Below, in pieces: positions 16,766 to 26,896 of a stretch of 64,000 nt of DNA; positions within the stretch are counted from its first letter, which is position 1; each line of letters starts with the position of its first letter. The notes below the pieces were generated by a model. The model searched no databases. It saw nothing but the letters and a program-made list of their open reading frames with translations, and had not been told where the DNA came from. Source of the stretch: Clostridium_AT stratigraminis (GTDB lineage Bacteria; Bacillota; Clostridia; Clostridiales; Clostridiaceae). A program made the translations under genes and the position numbers. The stretch is taken from positions 372,001-436,000 of the forward strand of contig NZ_JBJHZZ010000001.1 of NCBI RefSeq assembly GCF_045310675.1, in the 5' to 3' direction.

Positions 16766-18538
16766 TTGAACGTAAAAGAAAGAGTTGAAGCACTTAGAAA
16801 CTTAATGAAAGAAAGAGGCATTGATGCATACATAGTTCCTAGTTCAGATCCACACCAAAGTGAATATGTAGCAGAACATTATGCAGCGAGAACCTTTATA
16901 ACAGGCTTTACTGGTTCTGCAGGAACAGCTGTTATAACATTAAAGGAAGCTGGATTATGGACTGACGGAAGATATTTCATACAAGCAGAAAATCAATTAA
17001 AGGACTCTGGAGTTACTTTGTTTAAAATGGGTGAAAGCGGTGTTCCTACAGTTGAGGAATATTTAAAGAACTCACTTAATCAAGGGGCAAAGGTTGGATT
17101 TGATGGAAAGGTTATTTCTGTAGATTATTTTAGAAATTTAAATAAGACTTTAGAGAGCAAAGAGCTTTCCTTCGCACTTGATGAAGATCTTATTGATATG
17201 ATTTGGAAGGATAGACCTGCTAAGCCAAGCACAGAAGTAATTATCCACGATATAAACTATACAGGGAAGTCAAGAGAAGAAAAACTTCTACAAGTTTCTA
17301 AGGAAATTAAGGCTGTGGGAGCAAACTACTATGTTATTTCTGGTCTTGATGATATTGCATGGCTTTTAAATATTAGAGGAAGGGACGTACAATGCAACCC
17401 ATTAACAATATCCTATGTAGTTCTTTCGGAAAATAAATATTATTTATTCATAGATGATAATAAAATCAATTCAGTAGTTAGAGCAGAGTTAGAAAAGGCA
17501 AACATAGAAATAATGCCTTATGACAGCATAGTAAACTTTTTACAAAATATTAATAATGGAACAATATTGTTTGATCCTTCAAAGACTAATACTTTAATTC
17601 ATAGCGCTATAAAGGTTAAAACTGTAGAGGCTATGGATATTACTACAAAATTAAAAGCAGTTAAAAATGATATACAAGTTCAAAATGTTAGAAATGTAAT
17701 GGTTAGAGATGGCGTAGCTATGGTTAAATTCATAAGCTGGCTGAAGAAAACTATAAAAACAAAAAATATAACAGAGATTGAGGCTTCAGATAAATTAGAA
17801 GAACTCAGAAGACAAGGCGAAAACTTCTATGATTTAAGCTTTGGATCTATTTCAGCTTACAAGGCCAATGCTTCAATGCCTCACTATAGTGCTACTAAAG
17901 AAAACCAAGCAACAATTAAACCAGAAAGCCTTTATTTAATAGATTCTGGTGCCCAATATTTAGATGGAACAACAGACATAACAAGAACTATAGTTATGGG
18001 ACCAATAACTGAGGAAGAAAAATTGGATTTTACCCTTGTACTTAGAGGTATGATTGACTTAGCTAAGCAGAGATTTTTATATGGTGCTACAGGATCAAGC
18101 TTAGATATACTAGCTAGAATTCCTCTATGGAATGCTGGTATGGACTTTAAACATGGTACAGGACATGGAATAGGCTTTTTCCTAAATGTTCACGAAGGCC
18201 CACATAGAGTTTCTATGGTTCCTAACACAGTAAAGCTTGAAAAGGGAATGATTACTTCAGATGAACCTGGAGTTTATAAGGCTGATAAACATGGAATAAG
18301 AATAGAAAACCTAGTTGTTGTTCAAGAAGATGTAAATACTAAAGATGGCGGACAATTTATGAAGTTCGAAACTTTAACTTTATGCCCAATAGATTTAGAA
18401 GCTATAGATGTAACTTTATTGACAGTTGAAGAAAGGTCATGGCTAAATAATTACCACAAAACTGTATTTGAAAAGCTTTCTCCTTATGTTGAGGGTGAAG
18501 AATTAGAATATTTGAAAACTGCAACAGTAGAGATATAA
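16766..18538 (+). CDS. Xaa-Pro aminopeptidase
   Basis: 590 residues from TTG 16766 (GAGGTG 7 nt upstream). This is the long, three-domain form of the M24B family: two creatinase-like N-terminal domains (DAYIVPSSDPHQSEYV, GFTGSAGTAVITL, later ISGLDDIAWLLNIRG) and a pita-bread catalytic domain with metal ligands in YLIDSGAQYLDGTTDITRT, HGTGHGIGFFLNVHEGP and TSDEPGVYK. It releases N-terminal residues before proline in the cytoplasm. A paralogue begins at the left window edge. It is monocistronic and ends in a strong terminator. Confidence 0.94.
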   Translation: MNVKERVEALRNLMKERGIDAYIVPSSDPHQSEYVAEHYAARTFITGFTGSAGTAVITLKEAGLWTDGRYFIQAENQLKDSGVTLFKMGESGVPTVEEYLKNSLNQGAKVGFDGKVISVDYFRNLNKTLESKELSFALDEDLIDMIWKDRPAKPSTEVIIHDINYTGKSREEKLLQVSKEIKAVGANYYVISGLDDIAWLLNIRGRDVQCNPLTISYVVLSENKYYLFIDDNKINSVVRAELEKANIEIMPYDSIVNFLQNINNGTILFDPSKTNTLIHSAIKVKTVEAMDITTKLKAVKNDIQVQNVRNVMVRDGVAMVKFISWLKKTIKTKNITEIEASDKLEELRRQGENFYDLSFGSISAYKANASMPHYSATKENQATIKPESLYLIDSGAQYLDGTTDITRTIVMGPITEEEKLDFTLVLRGMIDLAKQRFLYGATGSSLDILARIPLWNAGMDFKHGTGHGIGFFLNVHEGPHRVSMVPNTVKLEKGMITSDEPGVYKADKHGIRIENLVVVQEDVNTKDGGQFMKFETLTLCPIDLEAIDVTLLTVEERSWLNNYHKTVFEKLSPYVEGEELEYLKTATVEI

Positions 18539-18557
18539 AACAAACATTAAGTTTATA

Positions 18558-18604
18558 TAATCGGATAAAGGTATAATACATATACTTTTATCCGATTTTT
18601 TTCA
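18558..18604 (+). terminator. Rho-independent terminator after the aminopeptidase gene
   Basis: Stem ATCGGATAAA/TTTATCCGAT (18560-18596) followed by TTTTTTTC. Confidence 0.9.
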
Positions 18605-18780
18605 GTATAAATTTAGGAACATTTTTATATGAAAATTATATTATGTATTAGAAATAGAGATGGACATGCCTATTTCAATGATTAAATCATAAAAATCATT
18701 AAGATTGAAATGGTACTTGAATTTAAACTAGAGGAAATTTAAAATGTCCTAAAAGTCCTCCTTGTTCTCCTTTCTAATGT

Positions 18781-18812
18781 TAAGAGGATATGGTACAAGC
18801 CATATCCTCTTA
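18781..18812. terminator. Inverted repeat at the 3' end of the GT39 gene
   Basis: Perfect 13-bp stem TAAGAGGATATGG/CCATATCCTCTTA with loop TACAAG. It lies 17 bp beyond the stop of the leftward glycosyltransferase gene and is probably its terminator, although the T tract is poor. The rest of 18605-18780 holds only a weaker repeat (ATTTCAAT ... ATTGAAAT near 18670-18712). Confidence 0.6.
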
Positions 18813-18828
18813 TTATAAAGTTTATCTC

Positions 18829-21180
18829 TCATTTCATATTTTTTGAAAGACTTTCTGTATAGGCTTTTAAATCATATAGCTGACGGTCGGGATCTCCGCC
18901 TCTAAAGCCCATAGGATTGTTCTGTGAATTATTAGAATTTGCAGTATTGGAATTATTATTACTACTTGTATTATCGCTTTTCAAGTTATCATTTGCGCCG
19001 TTATATTCGCTGGAAGCTACTGCTGTTCCATTTTCTTTAACCCAAGCCATAATCTCACTGCTTGTACTTCCGCCTCCATTGCCACCCTTATCTCCACCAG
19101 TCATAACATATCTCACTTCACCATTTTTAACAAGCACTTTAAATTGATCTAAAGTTATAGATTTATCGTTTCCTAAAAAACCGCCAATTGCCATTACTGA
19201 TTCGCCAGTATTTATTATTATATCTGCAGCATCATTAGCTGAGCTTACTACCAGCAAATATTTTTGTGATGATGTTTTATTTTTAAGGAGATAATTAATT
19301 AATACTGAGTTTACACTGCCTTCTGTATTACTTCCCATATTTACATCCATCATTCTGCCTTCAGCTTGATTACTAGACAATAGTTCTAGTCCAGCTGCAG
19401 GGAAGGAGCCATTAAGGCTGTAAAACATTGCTGCTGCAGAGCCTACTAAAGGAGTTACTAATAATCCTATTAAGGCTAAACTTACCGCAGTTTGCATTAA
19501 TTTTAAATTCTTATTTTGTTTTATATCATTAAATTCATTTTCTGCTGCAGAAATATTCTTTTCAATGAATTTAAGTATTGAAAGAACAATAGATGCTCCA
19601 AAACATAAAACTGTTAGTAATGTCATCAATACCTTTATAATGTTTGAGTTATCTACAAAATAAGTTAACATTAGAAGCTGAACTGCTCCATTTGCAAATA
19701 GTGATGCAGGTAAGAACCATGATTTCCAGCCTTTTTCTATATATAGCTCCCACATTGCCGTAATGCCAATACCAGTTAATGCTGCCACAGGCGGGGCTAG
19801 CATAGTTAAGTAATAGGAATGGAAGGTACCTGTATTAAAACTAAAGTAAATAAATACAGGCAAAAACCACATTAGCCAAAAAACTAAAGATTGTTTTCTT
19901 GAATTATCAAGTTTAAATTTAAGCTTTTCTTTAATAGCAGCTGTAATAAATCCAATGACTGCTAGTGGTATAAACCAAACTATTTGGTCGGATAAGATAT
20001 TCTTTGAAAATAGCCTTGTTATACTTGATGGAGTTTGACCACCAAAGGTACCTTGTAATATAGCTGAATTTCCTGTGCCGGGACCACCCATTTGACCACC
20101 GCCATTTGGGGGATTCACCTGCATATCTGCGCCATTAGAAGGAGGATTCCCTGGGAAACCTTGATTGTTCCCTCCACTTTGGTTTTGTGATGCTCTTGCA
20201 GTTGTATCTGTGGAACTATTTCCTGTGATTGCTTGAGGCTGACTATATTGATCCTGGCTAGCACTTGCTGTAGCATCTGTACTACTATTATTGCTACCTT
20301 CTGATGTTTGTCTGCTGCCTGGCATTCCTTGTGGTGCTTGCCCATTCATGCCTGGTGCTCCAAAGGTGCTGTCTCTACGGTTTGAATTACTGCTTAGACT
20401 AAGCCTTTCTAGTCCATTATGACCAACAATAAGTTCCATAATAGTATTATTTGTACTGCTATCTACATAGGGCCTATTACTAGCTGGTACTGCATCTACA
20501 ACTAGAGCCCAAGATAGGGAAACTGCAAGAAGAACGGCAGTTCCTAAAGTTAGATGAAGAAGCCTTTTCTTAAAAGAAACTGCCGAGGTTAATAGGTAAG
20601 TTATATAAATTGCAGGAACTATCATATATGCTTGAAGCATTTTAATATTAAAACCTATACCTATGAGCACCATGCTCAAAATTAGATACTTAAATTCCCC
20701 TTTTTCAGCAGCAATTGAAAGAGCCCAACAAGCTAAAAGTAATGTTAAGACTAGTACGTTATCAACTGTATTATTTCTGCTTGCTGCAACAAATACTGGG
20801 GTAGTAGCAAGACAAAGTGAGGAAATAAGACCTGCAAAGGTTCCAAAGGACCTTTTAACAATAAAATATATAACTATAACTGAGATTACTCCTGCTAGAG
20901 CTTGGGGTAAAATTATGCTCCAGCCGCTAAAACCAAAAATTTTTGCAGAAATAGCCTGAAGCCAATAGCCAAGCGGCGGCTTATCAATTGTTACAAAGCC
21001 AGAAGGGTCAAAGGCTACGAAAAAGAAATTCTTAAGGCTCATAGTCATACTTTTTACTGCTGCTGCATAATAGGCATTGGCTGTGCCTTCTATGTTTAAA
21101 TTTACAAAATTCAGCATAGCTGATAAGAGAGAAATTAAGCCTAATGCAATTGTTTCTTTTGTAATTTTTATTTTTTTCAA
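18829..21180 (-). CDS. GT39 (ArnT/PMT-like) membrane glycosyltransferase
   Basis: 783 residues from TTG 21180 (GGAGTG upstream). About eleven membrane helices. The first extracytoplasmic loop holds TIDKPPLGYWLQA, the DKPP signature of bacterial GT39 enzymes that use polyprenyl-phosphate sugars, and the region after helix four has ASRNNTVDNVLV. A loop at about residues 265-390 is an unusual low-complexity insert rich in Gly, Asn, Ser, Gln and Pro containing two near-copies of a NSSTD(A/T)TA(S/R)ASQ unit. The C-terminal domain (about 590-783) is extracytoplasmic. It would add sugars to cell-surface acceptors; donor and acceptor are not readable. Single leftward gene. Confidence 0.85.
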   Translation of the reverse strand: MKKIKITKETIALGLISLLSAMLNFVNLNIEGTANAYYAAAVKSMTMSLKNFFFVAFDPSGFVTIDKPPLGYWLQAISAKIFGFSGWSIILPQALAGVISVIVIYFIVKRSFGTFAGLISSLCLATTPVFVAASRNNTVDNVLVLTLLLACWALSIAAEKGEFKYLILSMVLIGIGFNIKMLQAYMIVPAIYITYLLTSAVSFKKRLLHLTLGTAVLLAVSLSWALVVDAVPASNRPYVDSSTNNTIMELIVGHNGLERLSLSSNSNRRDSTFGAPGMNGQAPQGMPGSRQTSEGSNNSSTDATASASQDQYSQPQAITGNSSTDTTARASQNQSGGNNQGFPGNPPSNGADMQVNPPNGGGQMGGPGTGNSAILQGTFGGQTPSSITRLFSKNILSDQIVWFIPLAVIGFITAAIKEKLKFKLDNSRKQSLVFWLMWFLPVFIYFSFNTGTFHSYYLTMLAPPVAALTGIGITAMWELYIEKGWKSWFLPASLFANGAVQLLMLTYFVDNSNIIKVLMTLLTVLCFGASIVLSILKFIEKNISAAENEFNDIKQNKNLKLMQTAVSLALIGLLVTPLVGSAAAMFYSLNGSFPAAGLELLSSNQAEGRMMDVNMGSNTEGSVNSVLINYLLKNKTSSQKYLLVVSSANDAADIIINTGESVMAIGGFLGNDKSITLDQFKVLVKNGEVRYVMTGGDKGGNGGGSTSSEIMAWVKENGTAVASSEYNGANDNLKSDNTSSNNNSNTANSNNSQNNPMGFRGGDPDRQLYDLKAYTESLSKNMK

Positions 21181-21181
21181 T

Positions 21182-21299
21182 ATTGTTCACTCCTTTTAAA
21201 CTGTTTATTAAACTGATCTTGTTTAATATTCAAATTTCCCTTGATAATAAGTATAACTGCACAATGTTGTACTATTATCAAGGAATTTTGTGAACAATA
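21182..21299. repeat. Nested inverted repeats upstream of the GT39 gene
   Basis: Outer arms ATTGTTCAC (21182-21190)/GTGAACAAT (21291-21299) enclose CCTTGATAATA (21239-21249)/TATTATCAAGG (21273-21283). The outer left arm overlaps the start region of the GT39 gene. Both pairs are perfect. Role unknown: operator sites or a bidirectional structure. Confidence 0.45.
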
Positions 21300-21307
21300 T
21301 GTGAAAG

Positions 21308-21353
21308 GGTGCTCCTACCTTACTAGTAATAGACTAGCAAAGTATGGAGCACC
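21308..21353 (-). terminator. Hairpin at the 3' end of the 3D-domain gene
   Basis: Stem GGGTGCTCC/GGAGCACCC with a second inner stem CTAGT/ACTAG. It lies 15 bp past the stop of the leftward gene at 21368. The following T run on the minus strand is short (TTTCAC). Confidence 0.6.
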
Positions 21354-21367
21354 CGCATGATGGAAAG

Positions 21368-22525
21368 CTACCACTGACCTGGATAGGCAACAATATATAA
21401 AGTCACACTTCGTTTACCCCAGGCATAGCAATCAGCTTCAGAGTTCATATATAAATCAATTATATTCCCTTTTATAGCACTTCCTGTATCAGAAGATATT
21501 GCATATCCGTAGCCAGGTATGTATACTTTTGCCCCTAAAGGCAAAACGGATGGGTCAACAGCTATTGTACTTAAACCAAAGGGGTCTCTTACAGGCTTTA
21601 ATCCTAAGGCTGTTATTGTTCCGCCTGTGTAAGCTGTAGCTACCATGGCAAAACTTGCCTTATAGCTATTGGCGTCGTTTATAACAGGTGAGGTGTTTTG
21701 AGCTATTAACTCTGTTAATTTCTTGTTTCCTAAGTTAATATAGCCTCTTGCTTTATTCTTTACAGAAGTAGTACTTATTTGAGAAATTAAACTATTTAAA
21801 GTTGATAGGGCATCTTGTACCTCCTGAAACGTAGCAGTATTTGAATCAATTGCTGCAACCGAATGAGCTATTAATTTTTCTTCGTTTTCCTTAATTATTT
21901 CTATAGCAGAATTCTTTTCTTTATTAAATTGTACAATTAAGGCATCAAGATTATCTTTATCACTATTTAGTTTATTTAGATTTTCTGACTTTGAAGCTTT
22001 TAGTTTTTGAAGTTGTTGTTTTCTAGTATCAAGATTGGCAATGCTTCCATTAAGAGCAGTTTTCTTGTCCTCTAAACCCTTAAACACCTTTGTGTCATAA
22101 GAAATAATGCTTTTTATGGCATCATATTTGTAATAGAAATCTGAAAAATTCTTAGATGAAAGCAAAATTGATAAAATACTCTCATTATAACTGTTTATGT
22201 ACATAGCCCTGAGTCTTGAGTTCGCAAGCATCTGTGCTTGTCTAACCTGCTGAACTAAATATTCCATATGCTTTTTTTCTGTTTCTATTTCTTTATTATT
22301 TTTGCTTATTTCTATATTATTCTTATTTATTTCACTCTTAACCTTTGATAATTCAATATTCAAAGCAGTTATTTTTTTATTTGTATCCATTACTTTTTCA
22401 TTCATCTGCTGAAATTTTATTTTACTATTTGTAATAGTATCCTGTGGATTATCAGCATAACTTTTATAGCTTGGACTAAAAACAAAAGCAATTATTAAAA
22501 ATATTGATATAAAATTTTTAATCAA
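21368..22525 (-). CDS. Secreted coiled-coil protein with C-terminal 3D domain (wall hydrolase type)
   Basis: 385 residues from TTG 22525; AAGGAGGAG lies 5 nt before it, and this start gives a clean signal peptide (MIKNFISIFLIIAFVFSPSY). Residues about 30-240 form a long coiled coil like that of CwlO/PcsB-type hydrolases, with a RLRAMYINSYNESILSILLSS segment. Residues about 295-385 form a 3D domain (AYTGG ... AVDPSVLPLGAKVYIPGYG ... SSDTGSAIKGNIIDLY) with the three Asp that give the domain its name; related proteins are lytic transglycosylases of the MltA fold. The protein should act outside the membrane on peptidoglycan. Single leftward gene. Confidence 0.88.
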   Translation of the reverse strand: MIKNFISIFLIIAFVFSPSYKSYADNPQDTITNSKIKFQQMNEKVMDTNKKITALNIELSKVKSEINKNNIEISKNNKEIETEKKHMEYLVQQVRQAQMLANSRLRAMYINSYNESILSILLSSKNFSDFYYKYDAIKSIISYDTKVFKGLEDKKTALNGSIANLDTRKQQLQKLKASKSENLNKLNSDKDNLDALIVQFNKEKNSAIEIIKENEEKLIAHSVAAIDSNTATFQEVQDALSTLNSLISQISTTSVKNKARGYINLGNKKLTELIAQNTSPVINDANSYKASFAMVATAYTGGTITALGLKPVRDPFGLSTIAVDPSVLPLGAKVYIPGYGYAISSDTGSAIKGNIIDLYMNSEADCYAWGKRSVTLYIVAYPGQW

Positions 22526-22709
22526 TAATACTCCTCCTTGCAAACCTTTAACAGTACAGAAACATTATATCATAAAAAAATTATTTTATTGTGAAGGAAA
22601 ATTAGGAAAATTGTAGAAATTAGTATTAAATTATATAAAGATTTTTTAACAGCATAAAATTTAAAATAACTTTAAACTGCAATATTAAAGTTTAAGAAAG
22701 GAATTAAAT

Positions 22710-23732
22710 ATGGATTACAAAGTTATAATTGATTCTATGCCTACTGCAGCTTTTATTACAGAAAATAATAAAATTATATATTTAAATAAAGAAGCTGAAA
22801 AATTGCTAAAAATAGAAAGCGAGAAACAAATTATTGGCATAAGTATAAAAAAATATATTTTCCATGGTTATTATAATCTATGTCTAAAGTGGAAAGAAAA
22901 TATATGCAGCTTAAAGCAGAAAACCATATATGTAGATCTTAAAATAATAAATGAAAAAGGTGGTGAATTGGAAGTTGAAGCAGGAATATCACCAATTTTT
23001 ATTGGTAAAAAAGATATGCAGTTATGCATAGTGAGAGATATTTCAAAACTTAAAAAGGATGGAAAAATATTAAAGGAAATTAATAAACAATTATCACTAT
23101 ATATAAAAGAGAATGAAAATTTGATGTTTCAATTAAGGAGATTTAGACATAACACCTTAAATATCTTACATGGTTTAAATGGATTTATAGAGACAAAAAA
23201 CTGGCTTGGACTTGAAAATTACTTTAGTGAAGTTCAAGAACAAATAAAGATTTTAAAAGATAATAATCCATTTTCTATAGAAAAAATGTATAATCTGGCA
23301 GTAAGGGGCTTATTGTCAGCTAAATTAGTTACTGCTCAAAAAGCAAATATTGAAATGAAAGTTGAGATTGATAATGATATAAAAATAGATGGAAAGGTTA
23401 TGAAAGATTCGGATTTGTGTGAAATATTGGGCATATATTTAGATAATGCCATTGAAGCAGCTGAAAAAGCTTTAAATAAAAAGGTATCCATATATTTCTT
23501 TGAGGACAATGAATGCATTAGTATTATCATTGAAAACACCTATAAGGATAAGCCAAGCCTATTAAAAAAGCAAAGCAGTCATTTAGTAAGTGATAAGGAA
23601 AGGGGTTTAGGACTTCAGCTCAGTGAAAATATATTAGAGCAGTATAGAAACATTCTTCATAATACATTTATATATAGACAAGCAGTTGTTCAAGAATTAC
23701 ATATTTTAAAAGTAAATCAAGGCAGGTGGTAG
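22710..23732 (+). CDS. Sensor histidine kinase, PAS plus GHKL (SpoOB-type dimerisation)
   Basis: 340 residues, cytoplasmic, without membrane helices. A PAS domain covers about residues 1-115 (AAFITENNKIIYLNKEAEKL). A short helix leads to RRFRHNTLNILHGLNG with the probable phospho-acceptor His147, a SpoOB-like dimerisation motif. The ATPase domain follows, with DNAIEAAEKA (N box) and ERGLGLQLSENIL (G box). The stop is 1 bp before the start of the LytTR response regulator gene, so the two form a two-component system. The signal sensed by the PAS domain is unknown. Confidence 0.88.
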   Translation: MDYKVIIDSMPTAAFITENNKIIYLNKEAEKLLKIESEKQIIGISIKKYIFHGYYNLCLKWKENICSLKQKTIYVDLKIINEKGGELEVEAGISPIFIGKKDMQLCIVRDISKLKKDGKILKEINKQLSLYIKENENLMFQLRRFRHNTLNILHGLNGFIETKNWLGLENYFSEVQEQIKILKDNNPFSIEKMYNLAVRGLLSAKLVTAQKANIEMKVEIDNDIKIDGKVMKDSDLCEILGIYLDNAIEAAEKALNKKVSIYFFEDNECISIIIENTYKDKPSLLKKQSSHLVSDKERGLGLQLSENILEQYRNILHNTFIYRQAVVQELHILKVNQGRW

Positions 23733-23733
23733 A

Positions 23734-24507
23734 ATGGGTCTAAATTTTATAATAGCAGATGATAAGGAAGAGTCTCTTAAGATAACTGAAAATTATTTAG
23801 AAAAGATATTTAGCAATAATACTGTTAATGGAAGAATTGTACTTTTGGCAAAGAATCCAGAGGATGTACTCAATTATTCTTTGAAATTTGAAAATGAAAT
23901 TAATGTATATATTCTTGATATAAATTTTGATTGTGAAATAAATGGTATTGGGATCGCAAGGAGCATAAGAGAAAGGGAACCCTATGCCTACATAATATTT
24001 TTAACTGCATATACACAAAACTCCATGCTTGTTTTTAGGTACAGATTAAAGGTTTTTGATTTCTTAATTAAACCATTGGCTTATTCAGATTTAGAAGATT
24101 GCATTATAGCACTGCAGCAAGATTTTGATAATATATCAAATCATGAAATTCCAAGCCTTAAAAAAAGAATAACTATAAAATCAGGATACCAGGACCATGA
24201 TCTAATAATAAATGATATCATCTACATTGAATCTTATGGACCCAAATTAATAATTCATTTAACACATGGGCAAATAGAGAGCTATGGAACCTTAAAGGAT
24301 CTAGAAAACATGCTGCAAAAGATAACTGATGTATTTTTTCGCTGCCATAAATCCTATGTTGTTAATTTTGAGCATATTAAAAAAATTGATATTCAAAATC
24401 AAGAGGTAATAATGAGTAATGGGGATAGATGCTTGATTTCTCGACCTCAAAAGAAACATTTTAAAGAATATCTAGAAGTTAGAATAAACAAGTTTGAAAA
24501 GAATTAA
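23734..24507 (+). CDS. Response regulator, receiver plus LytTR DNA-binding domain
   Basis: 257 residues. Receiver domain at 1-125 with the acidic pair at ADDKEE, phospho-acceptor Asp62 in YILDINFD and conserved Lys in LIKPLAYSD. LytTR domain at about 145-250 (IIYIESYGPKLIIHL, RCHKSYVVNFEHIKKID). LytTR regulators bind paired direct repeats and often control quorum-sensing, autolysis or metabolic genes. It is cotranscribed with the PAS kinase. No obvious target gene or peptide precursor is adjacent. Confidence 0.92.
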   Translation: MGLNFIIADDKEESLKITENYLEKIFSNNTVNGRIVLLAKNPEDVLNYSLKFENEINVYILDINFDCEINGIGIARSIREREPYAYIIFLTAYTQNSMLVFRYRLKVFDFLIKPLAYSDLEDCIIALQQDFDNISNHEIPSLKKRITIKSGYQDHDLIINDIIYIESYGPKLIIHLTHGQIESYGTLKDLENMLQKITDVFFRCHKSYVVNFEHIKKIDIQNQEVIMSNGDRCLISRPQKKHFKEYLEVRINKFEKN

Positions 24508-24734
24508 ATTTCAGCTCATTTCTAAGGAAAATGCACATCATAAATAGTCTTTAATTATACAATTTATAGATAAAAAGCAGGTATAATCCGCATAATAATA
24601 CAGCTAATACTGAAATTCCGACAATTTGTAAAATTTTATGGGAAAATATCCTATATTTTGTTAAAATATAGAGAAATACTAATAAATAAGTAATAAATGT
24701 ATTCTATCAAAAATGAAACTGAGGTGATATGGCT

Positions 24735-26873
24735 ATGAATACTGAAAATCAGCTTTGTGAGGAAGCTATTTATCATGAAGTTTTTACAAATATGAAAAGC
24801 GGAGCAATAATTTATGAGGCAGTAAATTTTGGAGAATTTTTTATTATTAAAGATATAAACTATAAGGCTTGTGAAATAATTAAAATCGAAAAAGCCAAAG
24901 TAATTGGCAGAGACATTCGTAAGGTTTTTCCAAAAATAATAGAAAGTGCTTTGTTTAATACATTAATGAAAGTATTTGAGACAGGAAATCCTGTGAATTT
25001 ATCTAGCAGCTACTATGAAGATGAAAGGCTTAACTTATGGAAATCCAATTACTTGTATAAACTTTCTACTACATTAATAATTTCTATTTTTGAAAATATA
25101 GATGAATTAATTAAAATTAAAGATAATCTGAAAAGATATTCTGCCTTATTTGAAAATAGCAAAGATATAATTTTATTTATAAATGAAAAAGGGAAAATAA
25201 TAGATGCAAATCCTTCTGCAATAAAGGCATATGGTTATTCTAAGGAAGAACTTCTTACTAAATACATTGAACAGTTACGTGCGGAAGAAACAATGCATTT
25301 AGTAAAGGATCAAATGGGAAAAGCGTACAAAATGGGATTAACTTTTGAAACTATGCATAAATGTAAGGGTGGAAATACATTTCCGGTAGATGTTAGTTCC
25401 ATTGGCATCGAAATATCTGGAGAAAAGGTATACTGTAGTATTATAAGGAATATATCTGAAAGAAAAAATGCTGAAGCTAAATTTAGAGCTGAAGAAATTA
25501 GATATAAGAACTTATTTAATAATGCAAATGATCTTGTTTATACAAGGACAATATACGGGAAAATGACTTCTTGCAATAAAGCCTGTGAGAAAGCTTTAGG
25601 CTATAGCCAAAAGGAATTGCTTAATATGACTATATATCAGCTTGTACACCCAGATTTTCATGAAATTATTAATATGCCAGTATATGCAAGTAAACATGAT
25701 AATTCAATTATAAATTTAGAAATAAAATTCATTACAGCAAGACATGAAGAAATAATTTTAGAGTTAAGCCAAACGGTGTTATACAAATCTGGATATCCCT
25801 ATGAAGTACAAGTAATAGCTCGAGATGTTACAATTCGTAAAGAAGATGAAATTGCTGTGCAATATCTAACCTATCATGATAAGCTAACAAGCCTTTACAA
25901 TAGAACATATTTTGAAGAAGAAATCCTTAAATATACTGACAGCAGTAAATTACCAATAAGTATAATAATGCTTGATGTAAATGGATTAAAGCTTGTAAAT
26001 GATGCTTTTGGACATTTTGAAGGGGACAAACTATTAAAGGCAATAGGCAAGATACTTTTAGACAGCTGCAGAGAAAATTCCATTGTGGCCAGAATAGGAG
26101 GAGATGAATTTATTGTAGCGACTTCAAATATTACTGATGAGCTGTCAAGAAATCTTATTGAAAAAATAAAAGAAAAATGTAAAGCAGCAAATGTGAAACC
26201 TGTAAATCTAAGTATTTCTTTAGGGTACGCAATTATGAATAATGAAACAGAAAATATTGAAGACATAATAAGTGAAGCTGAAAATAGAATGTACACAAAT
26301 AAAATGATGGAAAGTAAGAGCTTTAGAAGTTCTATTATTCATTCCCTCCAGAAAACCTTACATGAAACTACTCCAGAAACAAGCAATCACTGTAATAGAA
26401 TGAAAGATATTTCAATGGAATTTGCAAATTTTATAGGTCTTAGCAGTATAGACATGGATAAATTAACTTTATTAGCCCTACTTCATGACGTAGGTAAAAT
26501 AGCTATACCAAAAATTATACTAGATAAGTCTGGACCATTGACCGATGAGGAGTGGGAAGTTGTAAAAAGGCACTCACAAACAGGGTATAATATTGCAAAA
26601 TCATCACAAGAGCTGGGAATAATAGCAGATGCACTGTTATATCATCATGAAAGATATGATGGGGAAGGTTATCCTGCTGGTCTAAAAGGAGAAGAGATAC
26701 CCTTATTATCAAGGATTATTACAATTATTGATGCCTTTGATGTAATGCTTACCGAAAGAAATTATAAAAAGGCAATTAATAAAAATGAAGCAATAAAAGA
26801 ACTAAAAAATAATTCTGGAACACAGTTTGATCCAATCCTAGTAAACAAATTTATTGAAATGATAGAAAAATAA
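24735..26873 (+). CDS. PAS-PAS-GGDEF-HD-GYP cyclic-di-GMP signalling protein
   Basis: 712 residues from ATG 24735 (GAGGTG about 9 nt upstream; ATG 24729 is too close). PAS domains lie at about 10-115, 130-255 and 260-370. The GGDEF domain (about 375-535) has an intact ARIGGDEFIVA active site near residue 455, and the HD-GYP domain (about 545-712) has LLHDVGKIAIP and HHERYDGEGYPAGLKG. It thus carries both synthase and phosphodiesterase signatures for cyclic di-GMP, in the cytoplasm. The kinase gene 24 bp downstream is likely in the same operon. Confidence 0.93.
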   Translation: MNTENQLCEEAIYHEVFTNMKSGAIIYEAVNFGEFFIIKDINYKACEIIKIEKAKVIGRDIRKVFPKIIESALFNTLMKVFETGNPVNLSSSYYEDERLNLWKSNYLYKLSTTLIISIFENIDELIKIKDNLKRYSALFENSKDIILFINEKGKIIDANPSAIKAYGYSKEELLTKYIEQLRAEETMHLVKDQMGKAYKMGLTFETMHKCKGGNTFPVDVSSIGIEISGEKVYCSIIRNISERKNAEAKFRAEEIRYKNLFNNANDLVYTRTIYGKMTSCNKACEKALGYSQKELLNMTIYQLVHPDFHEIINMPVYASKHDNSIINLEIKFITARHEEIILELSQTVLYKSGYPYEVQVIARDVTIRKEDEIAVQYLTYHDKLTSLYNRTYFEEEILKYTDSSKLPISIIMLDVNGLKLVNDAFGHFEGDKLLKAIGKILLDSCRENSIVARIGGDEFIVATSNITDELSRNLIEKIKEKCKAANVKPVNLSISLGYAIMNNETENIEDIISEAENRMYTNKMMESKSFRSSIIHSLQKTLHETTPETSNHCNRMKDISMEFANFIGLSSIDMDKLTLLALLHDVGKIAIPKIILDKSGPLTDEEWEVVKRHSQTGYNIAKSSQELGIIADALLYHHERYDGEGYPAGLKGEEIPLLSRIITIIDAFDVMLTERNYKKAINKNEAIKELKNNSGTQFDPILVNKFIEMIEK

Positions 26874-26896
26874 ACATTTGGGGAGGTTGTGTATTT

